Shown here piece by piece: positions 44,779 to 53,010 of a DNA stretch of 64,000 nt (positions are counted from its first letter, which is position 1; each line of letters begins with the position of its first letter). Under the pieces are notes generated by a model. The model saw only the letters and a program-made list of their open reading frames with translations, was not told the DNA's origin and did not search any database. The stretch is from positions 124,001-188,000 of the forward strand of contig JANYHN010000062.1 of NCBI GenBank assembly GCA_025359045.1. The letters are read 5' to 3'. The position numbers were made by a program, and so were the translations under genes. Source of the DNA: Hyphomicrobiales bacterium. GTDB taxonomy: Bacteria; Pseudomonadota; Alphaproteobacteria; Rhizobiales; Aestuariivirgaceae.

Positions 44779-45351
44779 TTGAAAATCAAAATAATAATCG
44801 CCGCTTTGCTGGCAGCAACCTCACAAGCCAAAGCTGATTGCATGGCAGATCTTAAAAGCGTGATGGACGCGCATATGACATCTGGTCCTTATCATGTGTC
44901 TATGGTCATGAATATGGGTGCCAAGACAATGAAAAACGAAGCCGATGTAATCTTGCCATCCAGCTTCCACATGAAGTCCGACAAGATGGAAGCCATAATG
45001 TTGAAATCGGGTACATGGATGAAAATGGGCGGAAAATGGATGGCTATGCCGCAAATGTCCGGAATGATTCAAGGCATGGTTTCGCAAGGCATGGCACAAG
45101 GCATGAAGAATGTTAAAAATCTTCAATGCCTCGGCTCACAGACCTATCAAGATGCGCAATACAACACATTTTCCTTTGATAGTTCAGGTGAAGCCATGGG
45201 TATTAAATCATCCAGTCATATTATGATGTATACCGACGATAATAATCGCCCCACATGGATGGAGATCGACGGCAAAGCCATGGGAAAAGCTAGCAAAACC
45301 ATCCAGCACATCACATTTGATCCAAGTATCACAATTAATCCACCGAAATAG
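44779..45351 (+). CDS. Methionine-rich exported protein of unknown function
   Basis: TTG at 44779 follows GGAGG (44769-44773) at proper spacing and yields a signal peptide MKIKIIIAALLAATSQAKA, then a mature protein of about 170 residues. More than 25 methionines are present, dense in the stretch around MKMGGKWMAMPQMSGMIQGM. The general layout (RFHMKS-like and GTWMKMGGKW) resembles LolA/LppX-type lipid-binding barrels. Metal binding through methionine is possible. Neither is proven. Confidence 0.7.
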   Translation: MKIKIIIAALLAATSQAKADCMADLKSVMDAHMTSGPYHVSMVMNMGAKTMKNEADVILPSSFHMKSDKMEAIMLKSGTWMKMGGKWMAMPQMSGMIQGMVSQGMAQGMKNVKNLQCLGSQTYQDAQYNTFSFDSSGEAMGIKSSSHIMMYTDDNNRPTWMEIDGKAMGKASKTIQHITFDPSITINPPK

Positions 45352-45431
45352 GTAATTAAATCATTGCGAGCAATAGGGTCGGCGGTCAGCGTACTTGGCT
45401 ATCCACCCCTAACACCAAGAACATGTTAAAA

Positions 45432-47480
45432 TCAGGCGCGCTTTAGCTTTATGCTCGAAATTTTCTGCGATTTGATCAAGTTTTGGGCGGTCAATTCATT
45501 TTGGTAGTTGGCGTAGAACCCACCCACTATGTCAATCGACAGTGGTCGACCAAGATAATACCCTTGAACTTCTTCACAGCCGACCTCGACCGCAAATTTT
45601 AGCTGGCCCAGAGTTTCAACGCCTTCAATGAGAACTGGTACATTTAGAGCAGCGCCTAGTCCAATGACTGTCTTTATAATAGCCTCGGCACGCACATTAT
45701 TTACAGCGGCATCAACAAATGACTTATCAATTTTGATACGATCAAATGGGAAGGAATTAAGTAATGAAAGCGATGAATACCCCGTTCCAAAATCATCCAT
45801 GGCAATGGAAATGCCCATGCCTTTGAGCTGCCGCAAATTATGCAAAGCGCGATTGAGATCAAGGATCAAAGCCGTTTCAGTAATTTCCAATTCGAGCCGT
45901 GATGGAGACATTCCTGTTTCCAATAGAATTTTCTGAACAATGCTTGGCATGGCCGGTTGGCAAATAGCCTTTGCCGAAATGTTCACAGCAATCCTTGGAA
46001 CCTTCGGCATCGTCACCATCAATTGACACGCTTGCGCCAAAACCCATGCATCAATCTCGTTAATTAAAGCAGAATCCTCTGCAACGGGAATAAAAACAGC
46101 GGGTGACACAAGTCCACGGCTTGGGCAATTCCAACGCAGCAAAGCTTCAAACCCAGTCAAGACTTCAGTTTTGGAATCGAACTGTGGTTGATAATTCAAT
46201 TCCAATTGATTGTTTTGAATTGCCGACTTTAAATCATGTGCGACTTTACGCTGTTCGCGCACAAATTGATCCATGTTTTCGTCGTAAACTGATACGTTTT
46301 TACCAACTTGTGCTTTGCCCCGATACATAGCCAAATCGGCGTTTGCCAATAGATCGCGTCGGTTTGCGCCTTGATCAGGAAACAATGCTACGCCAACGCT
46401 AACACCGGCCTCAATAAGTTTTAACTCCCAATCAATGGGGGCAGATAGGTGGGAGGCCAATTTGTTAGCCAATTCAATGGCGGCTTCCGGACTCGCATTT
46501 TTTTGGACAAGAGCAAACTCATCTCCGCCAAGTCTTGCCGCATACTCATCATCGGAAAGAATTTCTGAAAGACGCAGCGCAGTGTTCTTCAAAAGTTGGT
46601 CGCCCGCCGCGTGTCCAAACAGATCATTCACTTCTTTAAATCGGTTGAAGTCAAAAATCAGAACAGCCACTTTGCTTTGGATTGCCGTAGCTTCTTTCAA
46701 ACAGGCATCGAGATAGTCATTGAAGGCCAAACGATTGGGGAGGCCCGTTAAAACATCATGCATTGCAACTTTACGAATTTCTTTTTCGGCCTGTTCGCGA
46801 TTCTTCAATTCGTTTGCGCGCTGAGTTACGTCATGGAGTGCCAATACACTCACACCATCGGGCAATTGCGTAATGTGTGCTTCGACAATGCGATCACCGA
46901 GGCGTATATCTTTCTCTCTGGTCGTTTTCACCAACTCAATTGTCTTAGTCAAACGTTGGCGATCATCTCCAAATGCGCCAGTGGCAAACTCAACAAATTG
47001 AGCATTCCAAAGTGAAATATTATCTTCACGATCAAACACCACAACGCCTGAAATTGTGCTGCTCAGAACCGTCTGCAAAAGTTTGTTACGGTCAGCATGC
47101 GCTAGGGCATAGCGGATCGAGCGATCCAATACATCCGCGTTTATCGATGTTTTTGGAACAAAGTCAGATGCACCAGCCTTCAAGGCGGCTTCATCGACAA
47201 TATGATCAGCGATCCCTGTAAGCAAGATAACAGGCGTATCAATCCGGGCCGCGCGAACACTGTTAATAAAATCAATGCCCGTTGTGTGCCCCAACCGATA
47301 GTCACTAAAGATTACATCATAAGTATTTTTCGAAAGCTCAACCATCGCCGCAAGCGCCGAGGATGCAGTGGTCACCGCATAGGGCAAGCCGCTGACTTCG
47401 TTCAATGCATCGACGATCAGATATATATCATCCTCATCGTCATCAACGATCAAAAGCTTGACAGATTTGTGACTAGTCAC
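45432..47480 (-). CDS. Response regulator with PAS-like, GGDEF and EAL domains
   Basis: The 682-residue protein begins with a receiver domain (LLIVDDDEDD; phosphoacceptor in VIFSDYRLGHTTG), followed by a PAS-like segment (TISGVVVFDREDNISLWN). A GGDEF domain with an intact ARLGGDEFA and an EAL domain with GFEALLRWNCPS complete it. Both active sites look competent, so it could make and/or degrade cyclic di-GMP. It starts 25 bases after the carrier protein gene ends, so it is probably the last gene of the Dlt-like operon and may tie that system to c-di-GMP. Confidence 0.92.
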   Translation of the reverse strand: MTSHKSVKLLIVDDDEDDIYLIVDALNEVSGLPYAVTTASSALAAMVELSKNTYDVIFSDYRLGHTTGIDFINSVRAARIDTPVILLTGIADHIVDEAALKAGASDFVPKTSINADVLDRSIRYALAHADRNKLLQTVLSSTISGVVVFDREDNISLWNAQFVEFATGAFGDDRQRLTKTIELVKTTREKDIRLGDRIVEAHITQLPDGVSVLALHDVTQRANELKNREQAEKEIRKVAMHDVLTGLPNRLAFNDYLDACLKEATAIQSKVAVLIFDFNRFKEVNDLFGHAAGDQLLKNTALRLSEILSDDEYAARLGGDEFALVQKNASPEAAIELANKLASHLSAPIDWELKLIEAGVSVGVALFPDQGANRRDLLANADLAMYRGKAQVGKNVSVYDENMDQFVREQRKVAHDLKSAIQNNQLELNYQPQFDSKTEVLTGFEALLRWNCPSRGLVSPAVFIPVAEDSALINEIDAWVLAQACQLMVTMPKVPRIAVNISAKAICQPAMPSIVQKILLETGMSPSRLELEITETALILDLNRALHNLRQLKGMGISIAMDDFGTGYSSLSLLNSFPFDRIKIDKSFVDAAVNNVRAEAIIKTVIGLGAALNVPVLIEGVETLGQLKFAVEVGCEEVQGYYLGRPLSIDIVGGFYANYQNELTAQNLIKSQKISSIKLKRA

Positions 47481-47505
47481 CTTGCTTCAATGCCCCAGCT
47501 TAAAT

Positions 47506-47763
47506 TTAAGCAACTTTCTGCGCTTCACTAGGTGGGCTAAATACGACCTTTTTCGCCTCAAGCAATTTACGGATATCGCCGAGTTTACGAAGACTTGCGA
47601 TTTCTGGCATGGTAAAGCGAACATGGAACGCATTTTCCATCGCAAACACAACTTCGATGTGGCGAAGAGAATCCCACTTCGGCGTGTTCTGCGAATTTGA
47701 TTCCTCGCTTAATTGAGCTGGATCAACACCTAATACTTGACCTACTAATTGATAAAGTTGCAT
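47506..47763 (-). CDS. Aminoacyl carrier protein of the Dlt-like operon
   Basis: The 85-residue acyl-carrier-type protein has the phosphopantetheine serine S32 in PKWDSLRHIEVVFAMENAF. The ATG follows AGGAG by 6 bases. It is encoded 43 bases after the amino acid:[carrier protein] ligase, the usual partner arrangement, and differs clearly from the ceramide ACP at 38394-38639. It would hold an amino acid as a thioester for transfer by the MBOAT protein, in the role of DltC. Confidence 0.88.
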   Translation of the reverse strand: MQLYQLVGQVLGVDPAQLSEESNSQNTPKWDSLRHIEVVFAMENAFHVRFTMPEIASLRKLGDIRKLLEAKKVVFSPPSEAQKVA

Positions 47764-47806
47764 TTTTTACTCCTACACTGACACACTGTTTGACGATTAT
47801 TATTAG

Positions 47807-49018
47807 TTACGAAAATATGCGGTTGCGAACGGCTTCCGGCCAACGATGAGGCTCAAACCCGTGTTGGGTAAAGGCTGCCAAAACCCAACGCTCGATGCCA
47901 AGGCCAACGCAACCTGTTTGAGCAGGTTCGCCGTTTGCACAATAAAATTCAAAACGCTTACCAAAAAAGTTTCCGTGCAGATTGATTGAACCACAGGCTA
48001 ACATTTTGGTACTGCCATCGTTGCCTAATGCTGGAATCTTGATTTCGTTTTTAACTTCCTGTGCCGCTTGCCAGAATTTTTTAGCAGCGGAAACAGTTGC
48101 GAAAAATGGGTCAGTTGCAGTTTGCACCTGACAATCAATATCAAAGAAAGTTGCCATTTCTTCAACAATCGGCAGAGCCTTAGCGCGGCACTCGCGGACA
48201 TATTCTTCCGTACCAACAAAAACCAATTCACGCACATTGAATTCATACAAACGGTCAAGACCATTTATATTACGCGACTCGTAACGGAACACGCGCCCCA
48301 TCCAAGTGAAGCACTCACCAGTGAGATATGTTTTGCCTTTTAATGTCGGATAGCAAGGAAAACAGGCCGCTGGATTAAGGCACATACCGTCAATGTGGAT
48401 GTGTTCTGGCTGAGGCAAAAGTGCACCTTCAGAACACGAATTAGCACGACGGAACTCTTCGATCGCGTCAAAATCTTCAATCACATTCCCAACAAATGTA
48501 ACGGCATTAGGATGCGAGTCAAAGTAGCCACATTTATGCAGCGTATCTGCATCAATCATAGCCGGAAAGTGACCATCGGTTGCATTATATGCTTTCTTGT
48601 AAAGTTCGCCTGCTTTTTCATTGATGAGCTGCGCAAGCTTAAGCACTGGGCCAGAATAGGCTACTTGGCCTTTGCCATAATCATGCATCCAGCCGCGTTC
48701 AACCAAGCCGTCATTTACCCCAACCTGGTACGGGCCAGTATCCTTGCGCTTGGTGTCGACGAAAACTTTGATTTCAAAACCACTCACTTGCTTGACCATC
48801 ACATCAAGAAAGCGCTTTGCTTTATCGGCCACTTCTTCCATGTTGGCACCATCTCGCGCAATCAGCTTTGCCGATTTTAAATCCTCTGCGACAACAATCC
48901 GGTCGATTTGCGGCGAAACAAAAACTGATTCTTTTTCTATATCGCCAGCAATCTCACGGTCAATTTCGCGTGACAGAGGAAGAATGATTTCATTGAAACT
49001 TGTGATGTGCTTGTTCAT
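47807..49018 (-). CDS. Amino acid:[carrier protein] ligase (aaRS-like, seryl-tRNA synthetase homologue)
   Basis: ATG 49018 follows AGAGG by 5 bases and gives 403 residues; an in-frame start at 49135 lies inside the MBOAT gene and is unlikely. The protein is a class II aaRS-type catalytic core without a tRNA-binding domain. It shows motif 2 VFRYESRN (F244-E247) and motif 3 GCVGLGIERW (about 369-378). It also has the family-typical CLNPAACFPCYP (C213, C219, C222), REFNVRE-like EFNVRELVFVG, DPFF and HGFEPHRWPEAVR. Relatives in Bradyrhizobium and Agrobacterium load glycine or alanine onto a carrier protein. The N-terminal 100 residues appear extra compared with those. The amino acid is unknown. 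Confidence 0.9.
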   Translation of the reverse strand: MNKHITSFNEIILPLSREIDREIAGDIEKESVFVSPQIDRIVVAEDLKSAKLIARDGANMEEVADKAKRFLDVMVKQVSGFEIKVFVDTKRKDTGPYQVGVNDGLVERGWMHDYGKGQVAYSGPVLKLAQLINEKAGELYKKAYNATDGHFPAMIDADTLHKCGYFDSHPNAVTFVGNVIEDFDAIEEFRRANSCSEGALLPQPEHIHIDGMCLNPAACFPCYPTLKGKTYLTGECFTWMGRVFRYESRNINGLDRLYEFNVRELVFVGTEEYVRECRAKALPIVEEMATFFDIDCQVQTATDPFFATVSAAKKFWQAAQEVKNEIKIPALGNDGSTKMLACGSINLHGNFFGKRFEFYCANGEPAQTGCVGLGIERWVLAAFTQHGFEPHRWPEAVRNRIFS

Positions 49019-49032
49019 TTTTGCCTCTACGA

Positions 49033-50544
49033 TTAAAATTTGTAATAAAGAAAGTTGGAGCCCGCGCCGATCGACGTCAGTGCAACTGTGTAAATAATTG
49101 CCGTTACGAATGCTGATCCTGCGCTTAAGCGCCAAGTTAAAAGTCCCGCGTCCATTTCCGTGCTCGCAGGTTTAACGTCACTTGTTGGCCAATCATGATG
49201 AAGTATCTGTTGTGTATTAGGCAGCAGCATCGTTATCGAACCAAAAAGAATGATCATTGAAAAAGCGCGGCCAATGTCTGCGCCCAGCAACGAAGTGCTT
49301 AGATCGAAAGATCCCATTCCCCACATGCTCGTCAGAATAGTTGTAGCGGTTGAAACATCAGGTGCGCGGAACATGACCAATGCGCTTACAACCGTGCACA
49401 TCGTCAACAACCAACCCGCGGCCGTCGGCAATTTAATTTTAGAAAATTCACGCCATGCCAAGAAGATCGCTATGGCGCAGCCATGCATCAAACCGTACAA
49501 AATGTATGTCCAGCCAGAACCATGCCAAACACCAGCCACCAAGAACGTTACAATTGCTGGCATCGCGGCAACTAACATAAACCGCCCTACACTGCCCAGT
49601 CGCCAGCGTGCGCTGTTGCGCATGCCATTAATCGCCACGCCTGAATAAACATAGTTGGTAAAAAAGCGCGTCATCGTCATATGCCAGCGACGCCAGAACT
49701 CAGAAATATTTGTCGATTTGAATGGCGAGTCAAAATTCAGTGGCAGCTTAATCCCGAATATCGTTCCCAAACCAATGGCCATGTCGGAATAACCTGAAAA
49801 ATCAAAATAGAGCTGAATTGCATAACAAACAGCGCCAATCCAAGACGTGCCAGCATCGATATGATTGCCCAAACTGGCGGCATCAAAAACCTGATTCGCA
49901 TATGGCGCAATGGAATCCGCCAGAACAACCTTTTTGAACAGACCAATACCAAACATTGTTAGACCAACAATCAATCGACGCAATTCAAACGCAGGGTGTT
50001 GTGGCGCTTCCAGCTGTTCCATAATTTCGCGCTGCAAAACCAACGGCCCGGCAGTCACGCATGGAAAAAATGCACTGAACAAAATATAGCGACTAAAATT
50101 ATGTTTAACGAGTTGATTGTTGTAAGCGTCAATGAGATAGCCAATTTGGATGAACGTAAAAAACGATACGCCAATAGGTGCTATCAAGTCAAAATGCGCA
50201 AAGCCAGAATCCAAAAGTCTATTTGAAATATCGATAAAGAAGTTCGAATACTTTAGATAACCCAGCATGACCAGATTGGTCGCAATACTAAAGAGCAATG
50301 TCTGCTTTGCCACTAAAGGATGATCCTTCAGACAAGCAATTATATTTCCAAGCATGTAGTTGAAAACAATTGACACAAGTAAAATCAATAGCAGCTTAAC
50401 ACCAAAAAATCCGTAAAAAACCAACGAAGCCAAACCAAGAAAATTAATTGCCCAATTCCAACCGCCCAAACGGTGCGCTAGGACGAAGCAGATAAACGTG
50501 ATGGGCAAGAATAGAAAAATGAATTGATAGGAGGTAAAAAACAT
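49033..50544 (-). CDS. MBOAT family O-acyltransferase (DltB/AlgI-like)
   Basis: The 503-residue polytopic protein has the MBOAT signature. GVWHGSGWTYILYGLMHG carries the catalytic-type histidines H341 and H354, and H288 lies in FWRRWHMTMTRF. YFDFSGYSDMAIGLG and the C-terminal FLYYKF are AlgI/DltB-clade marks. Such proteins pass an acyl group from a cytoplasmic thioester across the membrane to a surface polymer. Its ATG overlaps the SGNH gene stop (TAATG), and the ligase gene starts 14 bases after its own stop, so its donor is most likely the aminoacylated carrier. Confidence 0.92.
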   Translation of the reverse strand: MFFTSYQFIFLFLPITFICFVLAHRLGGWNWAINFLGLASLVFYGFFGVKLLLILLVSIVFNYMLGNIIACLKDHPLVAKQTLLFSIATNLVMLGYLKYSNFFIDISNRLLDSGFAHFDLIAPIGVSFFTFIQIGYLIDAYNNQLVKHNFSRYILFSAFFPCVTAGPLVLQREIMEQLEAPQHPAFELRRLIVGLTMFGIGLFKKVVLADSIAPYANQVFDAASLGNHIDAGTSWIGAVCYAIQLYFDFSGYSDMAIGLGTIFGIKLPLNFDSPFKSTNISEFWRRWHMTMTRFFTNYVYSGVAINGMRNSARWRLGSVGRFMLVAAMPAIVTFLVAGVWHGSGWTYILYGLMHGCAIAIFLAWREFSKIKLPTAAGWLLTMCTVVSALVMFRAPDVSTATTILTSMWGMGSFDLSTSLLGADIGRAFSMIILFGSITMLLPNTQQILHHDWPTSDVKPASTEMDAGLLTWRLSAGSAFVTAIIYTVALTSIGAGSNFLYYKF

Positions 50545-51749
50545 TATTTATCTCCCTCAGACTTCACTATCTCTGCAAATTCATCAAAAATCTTTTGCAA
50601 GCAGGTTGGGTTAGAATGTTCTGCATCAATGTACATATCGGGCGTGCATCCAACCTTGTGAGGATTAAAACCGCCAATCATCTTGAGGCCGTGACGCGCA
50701 GCAATCTCGTGTGTCAACGCATCAACCTTTTGCAAGCCTTCGAAATAGGTGCTTCCCTGCAAATTATCATAGTAAACTGGATTGAAAGGTGGTTGAGCAA
50801 GATAGACTGTCGTACCTTGCGATTTTAAGTAGTCTAATAATTTTTCAAATGCATCAACACCACGTTGTTCCACCTGAGGCGGATCGTTACGGCGCGTGTT
50901 AGCCAGCGCCATAGCTTCCTTCTTCATCCGCTCTTGACTGAAAAAGACCAAGTGCGCCTTTGACCACATGATCGAGCCATCTGGCATTAACGTGTCGAGC
51001 GTTTCTGACCGGATGTCGGTGGTGGAGTGCGGACGAACATCCGCATTATGCCAGCGCGTCATATTGTCAAATAGCATAGATATCGAGAAGAGTTGACGAA
51101 TACGCTGATAGGGAAACGTCGCCCAGTAGCTCTCTTTTTCAACACCAATTTTATCGGCCATTAGACGATAGTTAGCAATGCCTGGTTCCCACAAATAGTC
51201 AGGCCGTGTCGCAATCGGACGAAACTGATTATCGCGAATGCTAATGATCATCCGCTTGGGCAGCCGATTATTTGTCGCAAAAATGTAAGGCGCACCAAGA
51301 AGATCTTCCCAGAAATCCCTATGTATGTGAGAGTTGTAAAGTGTCATACCCTTAAGAAGATAGCTATGGGCCTCCTGCCAGTGACTAGCACCGATGATCA
51401 CAACATCAGGCGTCGTTGTCATGCGGCTAACTTGCAGTTCGTGCAATTTACGAATGTTCAAATTGAGATCGAAAACAGCATAGTTCTGCCCTTTCTCGAA
51501 TGCTTCAACCGCAGGCATTAGGCCATTGTCTGCATACATTTCGGGGCCGTAAGCCTTGTTGCCCAACCAGACGGAGGCCAATCCCGCTATAATTGATATG
51601 AGACACAACAATGAATAAGAAAAGGTGGCATTTGTACCTTTCCGTTGCTCGGTTTTGGCTTCGCCACGAGGCACTACTCGCGCGCCAAACGCCCCCAGAT
51701 GTACATCAGATTGTAAAGATAAATCTACCACGACCGTACCTAACCCCAT
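50544..51749 (-). CDS. SGNH/DltD-like membrane-anchored protein
   Basis: The 401-residue protein has one membrane helix near residues 44-62 and a large extracytoplasmic domain. DltD/AlgX-type catalytic residues are visible: Ser122 in VVIIGASHWQEA, and the terminal DxxH as Asp375 and His378 in YIDAEHSNPTC. In Dlt and alginate systems such proteins complete acyl transfer to the surface polymer. It is the first gene of the operon. The N-terminal 40 residues are weakly conserved-looking, so the start may be later. Confidence 0.82.
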   Translation of the reverse strand: MGLGTVVVDLSLQSDVHLGAFGARVVPRGEAKTEQRKGTNATFSYSLLCLISIIAGLASVWLGNKAYGPEMYADNGLMPAVEAFEKGQNYAVFDLNLNIRKLHELQVSRMTTTPDVVIIGASHWQEAHSYLLKGMTLYNSHIHRDFWEDLLGAPYIFATNNRLPKRMIISIRDNQFRPIATRPDYLWEPGIANYRLMADKIGVEKESYWATFPYQRIRQLFSISMLFDNMTRWHNADVRPHSTTDIRSETLDTLMPDGSIMWSKAHLVFFSQERMKKEAMALANTRRNDPPQVEQRGVDAFEKLLDYLKSQGTTVYLAQPPFNPVYYDNLQGSTYFEGLQKVDALTHEIAARHGLKMIGGFNPHKVGCTPDMYIDAEHSNPTCLQKIFDEFAEIVKSEGDK

Positions 51750-51869
51750 TAAACTCTAGGTACGTCAAACACATAAAAGAAACGGTAAATTGGAATACCA
51801 AAAATTGAACTGAACCAATACTTATGAAATTATAGCTAACTAAACATTACCTGAGTTGTCAGAAAACCT

Positions 51870-52820
51870 TTATGCTAGCTCAACATGGAGCTGGTTTGAT
51901 CGTTGTCCAGCGACCAGGAAATTTAAAAGAAGCGGTGCAAGAAAAATTGGTATTTGGGAGACACCCACATATGCATCAGTATGAATAGAAGCCACGCCGG
52001 AAAGCAAAACAAATCCTAATCCTACATTTCTGAAACCGCTCACAATACTCGCCGTCACAGCATCGTTCATACCCTGTTTGAACATAACGATTGCAGTTAA
52101 ATAGGCCATGCCAATGCCAAGCCCGGACACGATCGCAAGGTATATGGCAAACTGGCTAAAATCATTAAACATCATTTCTCGCGCAGCCCCAACGCGCCCT
52201 AAACCAAAAATCATCAAAGCAAGAATAGTAAGTCTCCTCGCGTTAAGTTCGATGAATTCGACTGAACGGATTGGGATCGCACGTGCAAATCCCATGTAAA
52301 CGAGGAATAGACCAAAAGGGAAACCTAGGAAGATCGCGCATCGAAAAGAAAATTCATTGAGATCAAGCTTAACCTCAGAGTGAAGAACCAGGGTAAAAAA
52401 CACAAAGTACGAAATCGGCATCAAAAAGGTTGAAAGAATCATGCATTGCAAGGCCCGCTGTTTATTAACCTGCAAGAGTTCTGCAAAAGTAGGTGAAGCA
52501 AATAGTGATCCAGCTGACGCCGTTATAATCATCAGTGATGTGATCGAACCGTTAAGCTTTGCAAGATGGGCAATTGCAAGAATAATCGAAGGCAGCACAA
52601 AAAGTTGCCAAGCCACCACCTGCCACACTTTCTTATCAATCGAAAAGACCTGACTAAAATCAAGTCTTCCCATCGGTACAAGCGACAAAATAATCATCAA
52701 AAATAAGCTCGTCCGTCCCAATGGGGCCATGATTTCACTAAGGCCCGGAACCAAAAAGCCGGCAAAAACTGTGACCATCAAAAGCAAACACGCAATATTT
52801 TTTTCGACAGAATTTAACAT
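51870..52820 (-). CDS. BASS-like (bile acid:sodium symporter fold) membrane protein
   Basis: The 316-residue protein has about ten hydrophobic helices, with small-residue-rich segments (ITASAGSLFASPTFAELLQVNKQ and VTASIVSGFRNVGLGFVLLSG) reminiscent of the two crossing motifs of bile acid:sodium symporter-fold carriers. The second resembles the GxRNxGLA-type motif. The substrate is unknown. It lies on the same strand, 120 bases upstream of the SGNH-MBOAT-ligase operon, and could be transcribed separately. The gap 51750-51869 shows no clear terminator. Confidence 0.7.
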   Translation of the reverse strand: MLNSVEKNIACLLLMVTVFAGFLVPGLSEIMAPLGRTSLFLMIILSLVPMGRLDFSQVFSIDKKVWQVVAWQLFVLPSIILAIAHLAKLNGSITSLMIITASAGSLFASPTFAELLQVNKQRALQCMILSTFLMPISYFVFFTLVLHSEVKLDLNEFSFRCAIFLGFPFGLFLVYMGFARAIPIRSVEFIELNARRLTILALMIFGLGRVGAAREMMFNDFSQFAIYLAIVSGLGIGMAYLTAIVMFKQGMNDAVTASIVSGFRNVGLGFVLLSGVASIHTDAYVGVSQIPIFLAPLLLNFLVAGQRSNQLHVELA

Positions 52821-52857
52821 TTATCACCAATTGCCCGTAGACGAAAATAATTTTACT

Positions 52858-52873
52858 TTGAACGAACGTTCAA
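52858..52873. promoter_or_regulatory. Palindrome TTGAACG-AA-CGTTCAA
   Basis: Two perfect 7-base arms separated by AA lie in the divergent region between the BASS-like gene and the PAS histidine kinase gene, 38 bases from the former's start. The size suits a dimeric regulator. No adjacent gene encodes an obvious DNA-binding protein; the neighbouring response regulator has no output domain. Confidence 0.4.
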
Positions 52874-53010
52874 CCCAATTCCCTCGTTTCATAACCACCA
52901 TTGGTTAAAAATAAAAAAACCAAACTGAATAAATCATGCCGATAAACGTCTATTTCACGGTTCATTTACATGTCTTTGCTATGAGAACACCTTTATTGGG
53001 GCGAAGCGGG

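Noticed and set aside
47807-49018. Seryl-tRNA synthetase
   Set aside because: It has the class II core and motifs but no N-terminal tRNA-binding coiled coil, and it is encoded with a carrier protein. The aaCP-ligase motifs CLNPAACFPCYP and GCVGLGIERW fit better.
49019-49135. Longer start for the aaCP ligase
   Set aside because: It would overlap the MBOAT gene by about 100 bases, while ATG 49018 has an AGAGG site.
49033-51749. Alginate or cellulose acetylation genes
   Set aside because: The MBOAT and SGNH proteins resemble AlgI/AlgX types, but no polysaccharide synthase is near and the linked ligase/carrier genes indicate a different acyl donor.
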